Positions 1 to 6,684 of a stretch of DNA of 11,224 bases are shown here, one piece after another. The position numbers were made by a program, and so were the translations under genes. The DNA lies in contig CAKPAK010000047.1 of NCBI GenBank assembly GCA_934132915.1, positions 1 to 11,224 on the forward strand, in the 5' to 3' direction. This stretch comes from an uncultured Bacilli bacterium. Its GTDB lineage: Bacteria; Bacillota_I; Bacilli_A; RF39; UBA660. Under the pieces are notes generated by a model, which saw only the letters and a program-made list of their open reading frames with translations, was not told the origin of the DNA and did no database searches. The first letter of the stretch is position 1. Every line of letters starts with the position of its first letter.

Positions 1-105
1 AAATAAGAAAGGAGTAGAAAATGAAAAATAATAATAAAGGAGTAATTATTTTATTGATTATAATCATAGTAATACTAGCTACTTTATGTATTTTATTCGC
101 AACCA
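1..105 (+). repeat. Leader duplication, copy A
   Basis: This stretch (ribosome binding site plus the first 28 codons of the gene at 21) matches 777-881 at 104 of 105 positions. The only mismatch is G78 versus A854, which changes Ala20 to Thr. Identity stops abruptly after position 105. The match may continue to the left of the window, which cannot be seen. Such near-identity, silent sites included, next to unrelated downstream sequence points to recent duplication or gene conversion of the leader alone. Confidence 0.9.
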
Positions 106-539
106 GTACAATTGTCTTCAATGCTAGTTCAAAAAATAATCATTCAGAAAACACTACAACAAATAATCAAGAAAATAGTAATGGAACAAACAAAGAAAAT
201 AATTTTCAAAACAATATTACTTCAATCTATTATCAATATTACCCTGAAGAAGAAGAAATCCCTAATACCACTCATACATTTGATATTTTAGAGTTAAAAA
301 GTAATGGAACGGCAAAACTACACGGTAGTAAAAGAAATTCAGGAGCATGGGGATATGAAGGAACCTATACAGAAACAGAAAATGAAATTATTTTTAAGGG
401 AACAGCCACCAAAGAATACGAAGAAGTAGAAGGTACAACCGAATATACAAAAACATTTAAAAAACAAGAAAAACAGTTAATCGACGAATTAACCAATTGG
501 ACTTACTCTCAAGTAACAGAAGCCGAATTAAAAAACTAA
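21..539 (+). CDS. Small membrane-anchored protein, paralogue 1
   Basis: The 172-residue product is of unknown function. Residues 1-6 are polar and positively charged, about 7-28 form one very hydrophobic membrane segment, and 33-65 are a low-complexity Asn/Ser/Thr-rich linker. A compact domain of probable beta strands follows at about 85-155, with NGT at 95-97 and GYEGTY at 111-116. The membrane segment holds a Cys (LATLC), but Leu just before it does not fit the usual lipobox, so a plain N-terminal anchor with the domain outside the cell is more likely than a lipoprotein. AAAGGAG at 8-14 sets the ATG. The promoter lies outside the window. The second paralogue starts at 797 with the same leader, and the pattern NGT ... 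GYxGxY is shared although the rest is not. A surface or envelope role is inferred from topology only. Confidence 0.8.
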   Translation: MKNNNKGVIILLIIIIVILATLCILFATSTIVFNASSKNNHSENTTTNNQENSNGTNKENNFQNNITSIYYQYYPEEEEIPNTTHTFDILELKSNGTAKLHGSKRNSGAWGYEGTYTETENEIIFKGTATKEYEEVEGTTEYTKTFKKQEKQLIDELTNWTYSQVTEAELKN

Positions 540-568
540 AAAGAGCATTTACAGGCTCAAAATTACAC

Positions 569-596
569 AAAAAGAGAAAAATAATTTTCTCTTTTT
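569..596 (+). terminator. Intrinsic terminator after paralogue 1
   Basis: A 12-bp perfect stem (569-580 with 585-596) surrounds a 4-nt loop. Only the GAG/CTC core is GC-containing, and the 3' arm ends in a run of five T. It lies 29 bases after the stop codon, so it fits a rho-independent terminator, though a weak one. It separates the two paralogous genes into different transcripts. Confidence 0.55.
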
Positions 597-691
597 AATA
601 ACCCTCTTTTTTATTAACATCTACTATTTGGGGTTCACATCACTTTTTAGAGTTCTTTTTTCATTGAAAAATACTGATTTCTTACCTTCCC

Positions 692-724
692 TTATATACA
701 TTTACACTCATAAATGTATATAAT
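692..724 (+). promoter_or_regulatory. Inverted repeat overlapping a TATAAT box
   Basis: A perfect 13-bp inverted repeat (692-704 and 711-723, spacer CACTCA) lies about 75 bases before the second paralogue. Its right arm contains TATAAT at 719-724, a consensus -10 box. I see no good -35 at 16-18 bp. The arrangement fits a repressor or activator site laid over the promoter of the gene at 797, but a simple AT-rich hairpin is possible. A purine-rich, T-poor stretch follows at 725-760. Confidence 0.45.
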
Positions 725-776
725 CAAAAATAAACAAAAAAAAAACAAAAAAAACTACAACTTTATGATAAAATCA

Positions 777-881
777 AAATAAGAAAGGAGTAGAAAATGA
801 AAAATAATAATAAAGGAGTAATTATTTTATTGATTATAATCATAGTAATACTAACTACTTTATGTATTTTATTCGCAACCA
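777..881 (+). repeat. Leader duplication, copy B
   Basis: Second copy of the leader at 1-105, with one mismatch. It covers the ribosome binding site and the first 28 codons of the gene at 797. Similarity ends at codon 28 in both copies, where the membrane anchor ends and the outer part begins. Confidence 0.9.
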
Positions 882-1387
882 ATAAGATAAAATTAAATCA
901 ATCTAATGATAACATTTTTAAAGAAGAAAGAGACAATATTTCAGAAAATAATAAAGCATATAACTATTCAGAAATGAAAGGATTATATAAATTTGAAACT
1001 GAAATTTTAACAGACGAATCTGGAAATGAATATAGAGCAACTTATAATTTATATTTATATGAAAATGGAACATTTATCTATAAACTAAGTACCATGGCAC
1101 CATTTGGATATATGGGAAATTACATAATTGAAGATAATAAAATTAGATTAAATTATCTATTCTCAACCAATAGTGGTGCTAGTATTAAAATAACTAAAGA
1201 AAGTAAAAATCTAACAATTAATTCTAACAATAGCATAACCGACGAAAATCAACCAATTAATACCATTAATTTGACCAATATAACTTTAACAAAAACTAAC
1301 GAAACAGAAGAAAATAAATTTATTACAGAGGGAAATGATTTTGAAAAAATACTAAATAACTACAATATTGAAAATAACAAAAATTAA
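797..1387 (+). CDS. Small membrane-anchored protein, paralogue 2
   Basis: The 196-residue product is of unknown function. It has the same hydrophobic anchor as the protein at 21 (residues about 7-28, one Ala-to-Thr change), then a charged linker. A domain rich in alternating hydrophobic residues follows at about 60-140, with NGT at 90-92 and GYMGNY at 104-109, and then an Asn/Thr-rich tail. The NGT ... GYxGxY spacing matches paralogue 1, so both probably share one small beta-sheet fold despite low identity. The ribosome binding site AAAGGAG precedes the ATG by 6 bases. A TATAAT inside an inverted repeat at 692-724 is the best promoter candidate. The next gene converges on it from the other strand. 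Its role is unknown; extracellular exposure is inferred from the single anchor. Confidence 0.8.
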   Translation: MKNNNKGVIILLIIIIVILTTLCILFATNKIKLNQSNDNIFKEERDNISENNKAYNYSEMKGLYKFETEILTDESGNEYRATYNLYLYENGTFIYKLSTMAPFGYMGNYIIEDNKIRLNYLFSTNSGASIKITKESKNLTINSNNSITDENQPINTINLTNITLTKTNETEENKFITEGNDFEKILNNYNIENNKN

Positions 1388-1399
1388 GAACAATTACCT

Positions 1400-1419
1400 A
1401 AAAAGTAACTGCTCTTTTT
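1400..1419. terminator. Possible two-way terminator between convergent genes
   Basis: AAAAAG (1400-1405) can pair with CTTTTT (1414-1419) around an 8-nt loop. The site lies between the stop codons of the convergent genes ending at 1387 and 1442 and has T-runs on either strand. The 6-bp stem has only one GC pair, so the call is weak. Confidence 0.35.
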
Positions 1420-1441
1420 TGATTTCTAACAATACCTGACA

Positions 1442-2254
1442 TCATATCTTTAAATCGTCATTATCTAATTTATTATCTTTTTCTAACAATAAATTTTCAA
1501 AAAACATCATTAAATATTTATTATCAGCTTTTATTCCTTTACTATAATTCGTATAATTTGCCCTAACAAGTGCATTCCTAAAATATTTTGAATTATCCTT
1601 AAATAATTCATTATTTACCTTAAATCCCATACTAATTAAGTATTTTTGAATAAAAATTGCTATAGTTCTCGTATTTCCTTCTTGAAAAGGATGTACCTGC
1701 CATATTCTGGAAGTAAATTCACAAATTCTATTTATCAACTGAGTCTCATTCATATCAAAATAATCTTGTATCTTTTCTTCTTGAAAATCATACTGCAAAG
1801 TTTCCTCTATCATATCATAAGATTGATAATTAACAGTATCACCATTTAAAATAGGTTCATCTTTTGTTATATTATACAAACGAAAAACTCCTGGATTATA
1901 CTTTTTATTATCTAAGCAATAAAATAATCTTTGATGATAATTTTTCAAAGTCAAATAATCAAACCGAAAAGACTTATTATTTAAAATTTCATATATAGCC
2001 GTAGCCACTTCATCAGCTTCTTCTTCATCATCGTCAAGATGATTATCACTATTTTTTTTATAATAAGACGTAATTTCTTCTTGAACTTGGTAATATGTTT
2101 TTTTCCCATTAATATGTTCTTGAGATAACTCAACCATATACCGAGAAGGTTTCAATCCATCAACATCTTGTAATCCAAATGCAATATTCCAATATAATTG
2201 TTTTATCACAGGACTTTTTTCATCTTCTACTTTATCATAAGTAATTTCATTCAT
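1442..2254 (-). CDS. Fic-domain protein with VbhA-like N-terminal segment
   Basis: This 270-residue Fic/Doc-fold protein belongs to a family that usually transfers AMP or another phosphate-containing group from a nucleotide to a target side chain. The core motif HPFQEGNTR is at residues 188-196, with the catalytic His188 and the acidic Glu192 visible. It departs from HxFx(D/E)GNGRxxR: Thr195 replaces the second Gly, and the last Arg is Ala199. Residues about 17-65 look like the VbhA-type antitoxin helix bundle seen fused to many Fic proteins; the inhibitory (S/T)xxxE(G/N) site appears only as L28...D32-G33. A perfect AAGGAGGT sits 6 bases before the ATG. It lies 58 bp after murF on the same strand and could be read through from the mur promoter. 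No separate antitoxin gene is next to it. AMPylation is the family expectation, and the target is unknown. Confidence 0.88.
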   Translation of the reverse strand: MNEITYDKVEDEKSPVIKQLYWNIAFGLQDVDGLKPSRYMVELSQEHINGKKTYYQVQEEITSYYKKNSDNHLDDDEEEADEVATAIYEILNNKSFRFDYLTLKNYHQRLFYCLDNKKYNPGVFRLYNITKDEPILNGDTVNYQSYDMIEETLQYDFQEEKIQDYFDMNETQLINRICEFTSRIWQVHPFQEGNTRTIAIFIQKYLISMGFKVNNELFKDNSKYFRNALVRANYTNYSKGIKADNKYLMMFFENLLLEKDNKLDNDDLKI

Positions 2255-2312
2255 TAAAATACCTCCTTATAAAAAAATATCTATTTAAAAATTTAATCTT
2301 TATCAGTATTTT

Positions 2313-3683
2313 TTATAAATTAACCAAATCATCAACAACATTCACTAAATGAATTCCATGAGATCCCTTAACTAAAATAATATCATCTTCTCTTACCAAA
2401 TCTTTTAATAAAGAATAACATTCTTCTTCAGAATCATAATGATAAACATCCTCTTTACTCATTCCAAGTTCTATTACTCTTTTATCAATTTCACAAGATA
2501 ACTCTCCTACTGTAATTAATTTATTGATTTTATTATGAATAACTGCATCTCCTAAATCATAATGAAGTCGTTCTCCATATTCCCCAAGTTCTAGCATATC
2601 TCCTAAAATAGCAATTCTTCTCTTATCTTTAATTTGCCCTAATAAATTTAAAGAAGAAACCATGGAATCATAATTGGCATTATAAGTATCATCAATAATC
2701 GTAAATCCACTTTTACTTATCTTTTTCTCTAATCGATGACTAGATAAATGAAAATGAGAAATTCCTCTCTTTATCTCTTCATCATCAATCTTAAAAATTT
2801 TTCCTACAGCATACGCCATCAAAGCATTATAAACATAAGCCTTGCCACCTACATTAACCAAAATAGAAGAACATTTATTTATAATATCAAAACAACTACT
2901 AAAATCATCACTCTTAATAATCTTAGCTTGATTTTCACTATCTTCATCAATAGAAATAATCCTTACATCATACCTATTTCTTAACTTAGGAACAACTGAA
3001 GATAACATATCATTATCCCCATTTAATATAACCTGATTTCCTTTTAAACCATCCAATATCTCTAACTTAGCCTTTAAAATATTTTCTCTGCTTCCTAAAT
3101 TACCAATATGAGCTGTTCCTACATTCGTAATCACTGCAACATCAGGCATAGCAATAGAACTAAGTAAATGAATTTCTCCTAAATGATTCATCCCCATTTC
3201 AACAACAAGAATTTCATCATCTTCCTTTAAACTCAAAATCGTAAGAGGAACCCCAATATGATTATTATAATTCCCACTTGTTTTATGAACTAAATATTTT
3301 GTTTCTAAAACACTAGCAATTAAATCCTTACAACTAGTCTTCCCAACACTACCAGTAATGGCAACAACTTTCCCCTTAAATCTTCTTCTTACCTCTCTTG
3401 CTAATTCTTGAATACATTTTAAAGTATCTTCTACTACAACAATAGTAGCATCCCCATAAGTATTTTTATCATACTCTTTATCTAATATACAGACACTAGC
3501 TCCATTTTTAATTGCATCTAAATAATAATCACTGCCATCAGCCTTCTCTCCCTTTAAACCAACATAAACGTCCCCTTTTTCTACTTTTCTACTATCAATA
3601 CAAAAATTCTCTAATTTTTGGTGAATATCACCACTAATAAGTTTTCCTCCACATAACTCAATAATATCAGATATTCTAATCAC
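2313..3683 (-). CDS. murF: UDP-MurNAc-tripeptide:D-Ala-D-Ala ligase MurF
   Basis: This cytoplasmic ATP-dependent ligase adds D-Ala-D-Ala to UDP-MurNAc-tripeptide, the last step in making the peptidoglycan pentapeptide precursor. The 456-residue length is normal. Visible Mur-ligase motifs are the P-loop TGSVGKTS (110-117), NYNNHIG (138-144), EMGMNHLGE (162-170), TNVGTAHI (186-193) and DDTYNAN (331-337), then GDMLELG and a KGSHG motif near the end. This is the order of the N-terminal, central ATPase and C-terminal domains. Translation appears to start at GTG (3683): the murE stop codon overlaps the AGGTG ribosome binding site 5 bases upstream, and the nearby ATG at 3685 is followed at once by TGA. 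The gene lies 8 bp after murE, so the two are probably co-transcribed and translationally coupled. Confidence 0.95.
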   Translation of the reverse strand: MIRISDIIELCGGKLISGDIHQKLENFCIDSRKVEKGDVYVGLKGEKADGSDYYLDAIKNGASVCILDKEYDKNTYGDATIVVVEDTLKCIQELAREVRRRFKGKVVAITGSVGKTSCKDLIASVLETKYLVHKTSGNYNNHIGVPLTILSLKEDDEILVVEMGMNHLGEIHLLSSIAMPDVAVITNVGTAHIGNLGSRENILKAKLEILDGLKGNQVILNGDNDMLSSVVPKLRNRYDVRIISIDEDSENQAKIIKSDDFSSCFDIINKCSSILVNVGGKAYVYNALMAYAVGKIFKIDDEEIKRGISHFHLSSHRLEKKISKSGFTIIDDTYNANYDSMVSSLNLLGQIKDKRRIAILGDMLELGEYGERLHYDLGDAVIHNKINKLITVGELSCEIDKRVIELGMSKEDVYHYDSEEECYSLLKDLVREDDIILVKGSHGIHLVNVVDDLVNL

Positions 3684-3691
3684 ATTATCAC

Positions 3692-5185
3692 CTACAATAT
3701 AATTCCTAATTTCTTCTTTTTCTCTTCACTCATCTCATCAATAATCTCTTTAATAATCACTCTCTCATCAAAAGGATACCTTACCCCATTAATTTCTTGA
3801 TAATCTTCATGACCTTTTCCTAAAATCAAAATCACATCTCCATCTTTAGCATTTTCAATACTATAGCGAATTGCTTCTTTTCTATTATCAATGATTGTAT
3901 ACTTACCATCCGTCTTCTTCATTCCAACCAAAATATCTTCAATAATTTTACTATTATCCTCATATCTTGGATTATCTGCTGTTAAAATACTAAAATCAGA
4001 ATACTTACCACTAATCTCACCACAATCAAATCTTCTTTGACGACTACGATTTCCTCCACAACCAAATACTGTAACAATTCTACTAGGCTTACTCTCTCGA
4101 ACAGTCTTTAACACATTCTCCATAGCAATTCCCTGATAAGCATAATCAATTACCACACTAAACTTTGAAGAAACAGAAACACTCTCCATTCTTCCCTTAA
4201 CTTTAACTACCTCTAAAGCCATCTTCATATCAGAAATAGATACCCCAAGTAAATCACAAACACTAATCGCAGCTAAAGCATTATAAGCCGTAAATGTACC
4301 TAAAATACTCACTATAAAAGTATCTTTAATCTTACCATCAACTTTCATCTCTATTCCAGTAAAGCCATTTCTAATTACATTAGAACATTCTACCAAACGA
4401 TAATTAGCCCCATTATCTTTTCCATAATAATACTTATCACAAGTAGTTCCTTCCATCATATCAGTAGCATACTCACTATCTAAATTAAAAATACCTACCT
4501 TACATTGCTTAAACAATAAACTCTTACAATACTTATAATCATCAAAACTCTCATGCTCATCTGTACCAACATGATCCAAACTAAGATTTGTAAATATTGC
4601 ATAATCAAAAATCACATTTACCCATCTTTTTAACTTCAAAGATTGACTAGATACTTCCATTACCAAATAATGAACTCCATGATCTAACATCTCTCTCATA
4701 TACTTAAACACATCATAAGACTCAGGAGAAGTATTCATCGTATGATAAAATTTATCTAAATAAAACACTCCCATCGTCCCAATCAAACCACATTCTTTCC
4801 CTGAAACATTCAAAATATGTTGAATCATTGTACTAGAAGTTGTCTTCCCTTTAGTACCAGTAATTGCAATCGTAGTCATCTCTTTATCTGGATATCCAAA
4901 CAAAGTACGAGATAAAATCGATAAATCAACCCTTGTATCTTTTAGCTTAATCACTGTAATATCTTCTCCTACAGTAACATCATGCTCTACCGCAATAACT
5001 TGACATCCATTCTCTATCGCCGCATCAATATAATCATGCCCATCAACCCGAAAGCCAACTAAAGCCATAAACATAACCCCATCCTGTGCTTTTCTAGAAT
5101 CATAAGCAATATCACTTACTTCTATATCTAAATTACCTTGTATCAATTCATAATCTACATCTTTAAGTAATTCTCTTAATTTCAT
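3692..5185 (-). CDS. murE: UDP-MurNAc-tripeptide synthetase MurE (probably meso-DAP-adding)
   Basis: This cytoplasmic ATP-dependent ligase adds the third amino acid to UDP-MurNAc-L-Ala-D-Glu. The 497 residues show the three Mur domains: an N-terminal UMP-binding part (YDSRKAQDGVMF at 28-39), the P-loop TGTKGKTT (109-116), and K221 in the position of the carbamylated Lys. FGCGGNRSRQRR (374-385), DNPR (404-407) and KGHEDYQ (457-463) follow. DNPR is the signature of enzymes that take meso-diaminopimelate; Lys-adding enzymes have a different motif there. An oddity is DYAYQG (347-352), where most MurE proteins read DYAHTPD. A GGGGAG ribosome binding site (5192-5197) precedes the ATG by 6 bases, and a TATAAT promoter lies just upstream. 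It is the first gene of the murE-murF unit. Confidence 0.95.
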   Translation of the reverse strand: MKLRELLKDVDYELIQGNLDIEVSDIAYDSRKAQDGVMFMALVGFRVDGHDYIDAAIENGCQVIAVEHDVTVGEDITVIKLKDTRVDLSILSRTLFGYPDKEMTTIAITGTKGKTTSSTMIQHILNVSGKECGLIGTMGVFYLDKFYHTMNTSPESYDVFKYMREMLDHGVHYLVMEVSSQSLKLKRWVNVIFDYAIFTNLSLDHVGTDEHESFDDYKYCKSLLFKQCKVGIFNLDSEYATDMMEGTTCDKYYYGKDNGANYRLVECSNVIRNGFTGIEMKVDGKIKDTFIVSILGTFTAYNALAAISVCDLLGVSISDMKMALEVVKVKGRMESVSVSSKFSVVIDYAYQGIAMENVLKTVRESKPSRIVTVFGCGGNRSRQRRFDCGEISGKYSDFSILTADNPRYEDNSKIIEDILVGMKKTDGKYTIIDNRKEAIRYSIENAKDGDVILILGKGHEDYQEINGVRYPFDERVIIKEIIDEMSEEKKKKLGIIL

Positions 5186-5209
5186 TTCTATCTCCCCATT
5201 TCTTTCTTT

Positions 5210-5238
5210 ATTATACTAAACTTATTTCCTTTTCTCCA
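5210..5238 (-). promoter_or_regulatory. Promoter of murE-murF
   Basis: On the minus strand there is a perfect TATAAT (5215 down to 5210) with TGGAGA (5238-5233), a 4 of 6 match to the -35 consensus, 17 bp upstream. Transcription would begin near 5203, leaving a short leader with the GGGGAG ribosome binding site. This makes murE-murF independent of the symporter gene upstream. Confidence 0.65.
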
Positions 5239-5258
5239 CCATTTTCTTTTATTTAACA

Positions 5259-5279
5259 AAAATACTTATTCAGTATTTT
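5259..5279 (-). terminator. Weak terminator after the symporter gene
   Basis: A perfect 8-bp stem (5259-5266 with 5272-5279) and 5-nt loop lie 21 bases after the symporter stop codon. Read on the minus strand, the last arm runs into TTTTTG. The stem has only one GC pair, so termination may be partial. Confidence 0.45.
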
Positions 5280-5300
5280 ACAAAAAGAAAAAGAAAATCC

Positions 5301-6551
5301 CTAATATTTTTTCTTTTCCATCCAATCTTTTCCATCCACAACCCGAGAAACCAACATAGAAGAACTTGTATCCCCAACAACATTTAAAACTGTTGCTGGC
5401 GCATCAATAATTGTCGCAATAATTGTCAAAATTGGTAAACAAGACATTGAATAACCAAGCAAACTAATAATCAAACTCTCAGATATCGTTCCTCCTCCAA
5501 TCGGAACCGCAGTTACTAATAAAGTAGCAAGTAACGCAATTCCAATTACTTTAAAAATCATATCCGCGCCACTTATTCCTCCTTCAAACAAATAAACCAA
5601 AAACATAATCTTAAAAACACTACCAATAATAGAACCATCTTTATGAAAACTAGTCCCCATCGGAATAACCGCCTCAGCAATATCATCAGAAACACCAATT
5701 TTTTTAGCAACCGTAATATTAACAGGAATACAAGCTGCCGAAGAACAAGTCGCAAGAGAAGTCAACGTAGTTGGCAAAATATTCTTCCAAAACCCCTTTA
5801 CTCCCTTCTTACCAGCCGCTAAATAAGCATATAAAGTATAGATAACAAAATAAAATAAAATCGCTACTAAAAAGTAAACAACAAACGTCTTAAAATAAGA
5901 AGCTGCAATTTCAGATCCCATTGTCCCAACCATCACCGCAAAATAACAACCAAGACCAATTGGTGCATAAAGCATTATCAAATCAACCAATTTTAAAATC
6001 ACTTCATTAAATGAACAAAGTACTTCTAGAGCCTTTTCCCCCTTTTTTCCACTCTTTCTAATTGCAAGCCCAAAAAGAATAGAAAAACAAACAAGAGCAA
6101 TAATATTCTCTTTTGATAACAATTTAGTAAAATCATCAACACTAATAAGTTCCGCAGTCTTATCTAAAACATTCAAATCAATATCTTCCTTCTTATCCTC
6201 AAGAATTAACGTATTTTTTATTTCCATTTTTGAAGAATGATTAACTAAACTAACCAAAGAAGTACTCGCAATCCCAAAAATAGCAGCAACCAAAGAAGTA
6301 AAAACAAAAACAAAAATAATCGTTCGCATAATTTTTCCCAATCTTTTCTTCTCTTTCATCTTCGCAACTGAAGTTGAAAGGGTAAGAAAAATAAGTGGAA
6401 CAATCACCACAAACAACAAATTTAAAAATACATCCCCAAAAGGAGATAATACTTTTGCCTTCTCTCCAAAAATTCCTCCTATAACTCCCCCTATAATAAT
6501 AGCTAAAATTAAAATAATTGTAGATTTATAATTCTTAAATATCTTTTTCAT
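5301..6551 (-). CDS. DAACS-family cation symporter (glutamate-transporter fold)
   Basis: This is an integral membrane secondary transporter of the dicarboxylate/amino acid:cation symporter family (416 residues, usual length). It has about eight hydrophobic segments, the TCSSAACIP serine-rich hairpin (268-276), and GTSFHKDGS (299-307) where the family has GATINMDGT. The last helix runs from IIDAPATVLN to VVGD (381-394). Compared with the archaeal aspartate transporter GltPh, Asp383 and Asn390 match conserved residues. However, the Arg that binds the substrate side-chain carboxylate is Ala386, and the Na-site Asn-Met pair is His303-Lys304. A classic Asp/Glu:Na+ symporter is therefore doubtful, and substrate and coupling ion are open. 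GAGGAGG precedes the ATG. The gene has its own TATAAT and sits back to back with the Sel1-repeat gene. No functional link to murE is evident beyond position. Confidence 0.88.
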   Translation of the reverse strand: MKKIFKNYKSTIILILAIIIGGVIGGIFGEKAKVLSPFGDVFLNLLFVVIVPLIFLTLSTSVAKMKEKKRLGKIMRTIIFVFVFTSLVAAIFGIASTSLVSLVNHSSKMEIKNTLILEDKKEDIDLNVLDKTAELISVDDFTKLLSKENIIALVCFSILFGLAIRKSGKKGEKALEVLCSFNEVILKLVDLIMLYAPIGLGCYFAVMVGTMGSEIAASYFKTFVVYFLVAILFYFVIYTLYAYLAAGKKGVKGFWKNILPTTLTSLATCSSAACIPVNITVAKKIGVSDDIAEAVIPMGTSFHKDGSIIGSVFKIMFLVYLFEGGISGADMIFKVIGIALLATLLVTAVPIGGGTISESLIISLLGYSMSCLPILTIIATIIDAPATVLNVVGDTSSSMLVSRVVDGKDWMEKKKY

Positions 6552-6574
6552 AATAAAATCCTCCTCACTACTAC

Positions 6575-6580
6575 ATTATA
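6575..6580 (-). promoter_or_regulatory. -10 box for the symporter gene
   Basis: A perfect TATAAT on the minus strand lies 24 bases before the symporter ATG, with GAGGAGG between them. No convincing -35 is seen at 16-18 bp, so an activator may be involved. Confidence 0.5.
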
Positions 6581-6612
6581 CGCCTCTTTAAATCCATCTA
6601 CCACCTAATAAA

Positions 6613-6656
6613 TTCCACAAAATAATTTAATATTCCACAAATAATTCACAAAATAG
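6613..6656 (+). repeat. Three short direct repeats between divergent promoters
   Basis: Related words TTCCACAAAATAAT (6613), TTCCACAAATAATT (6633) and TTCACAAAATAG (6645) stand in the 133-bp gap between the divergent symporter and Sel1-repeat genes. They lie between the two -10 boxes. They could be an operator array, but the sequence is AT-rich and the third copy is shortened. Confidence 0.4.
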
Positions 6657-6658
6657 TG

Positions 6659-6664
6659 TATAAT
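6659..6664 (+). promoter_or_regulatory. -10 box for the Sel1-repeat gene
   Basis: A perfect TATAAT lies 20 bases before the ATG at 6685, with AAAGGAG between them. No clear TTGACA-like box sits at the standard distance; the repeats at 6613-6656 occupy that space instead. Confidence 0.55.
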
Positions 6665-6684
6665 AGAAAAAAGGAGAAAAAATA

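Noticed and set aside
61..90. Lipoprotein signal (Cys23) in the two paralogues
   Set aside because: The residue before Cys is Leu rather than Ala, Gly or Ser, and hydrophobic sequence continues after it, which fits a membrane anchor better.
1442..1444. Mycoplasma-type code with TGA read as Trp
   Set aside because: TGA ends the Fic gene at a sensible length, tryptophans in all main genes use TGG, and the mur genes show a cell-walled host.
2255..2312. AT-only hairpin between murF and the Fic gene as a terminator
   Set aside because: The arms (TATAAAAAATA and TATTTTTTTATA) need a bulge and contain no GC pair, so I could not tell it from base composition.
6613..6646. TTCCACA words as DnaA boxes of a replication origin
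   Set aside because: They differ from TTATCCACA at two or more positions, and there is no dnaA, dnaN or clustered box array nearby.
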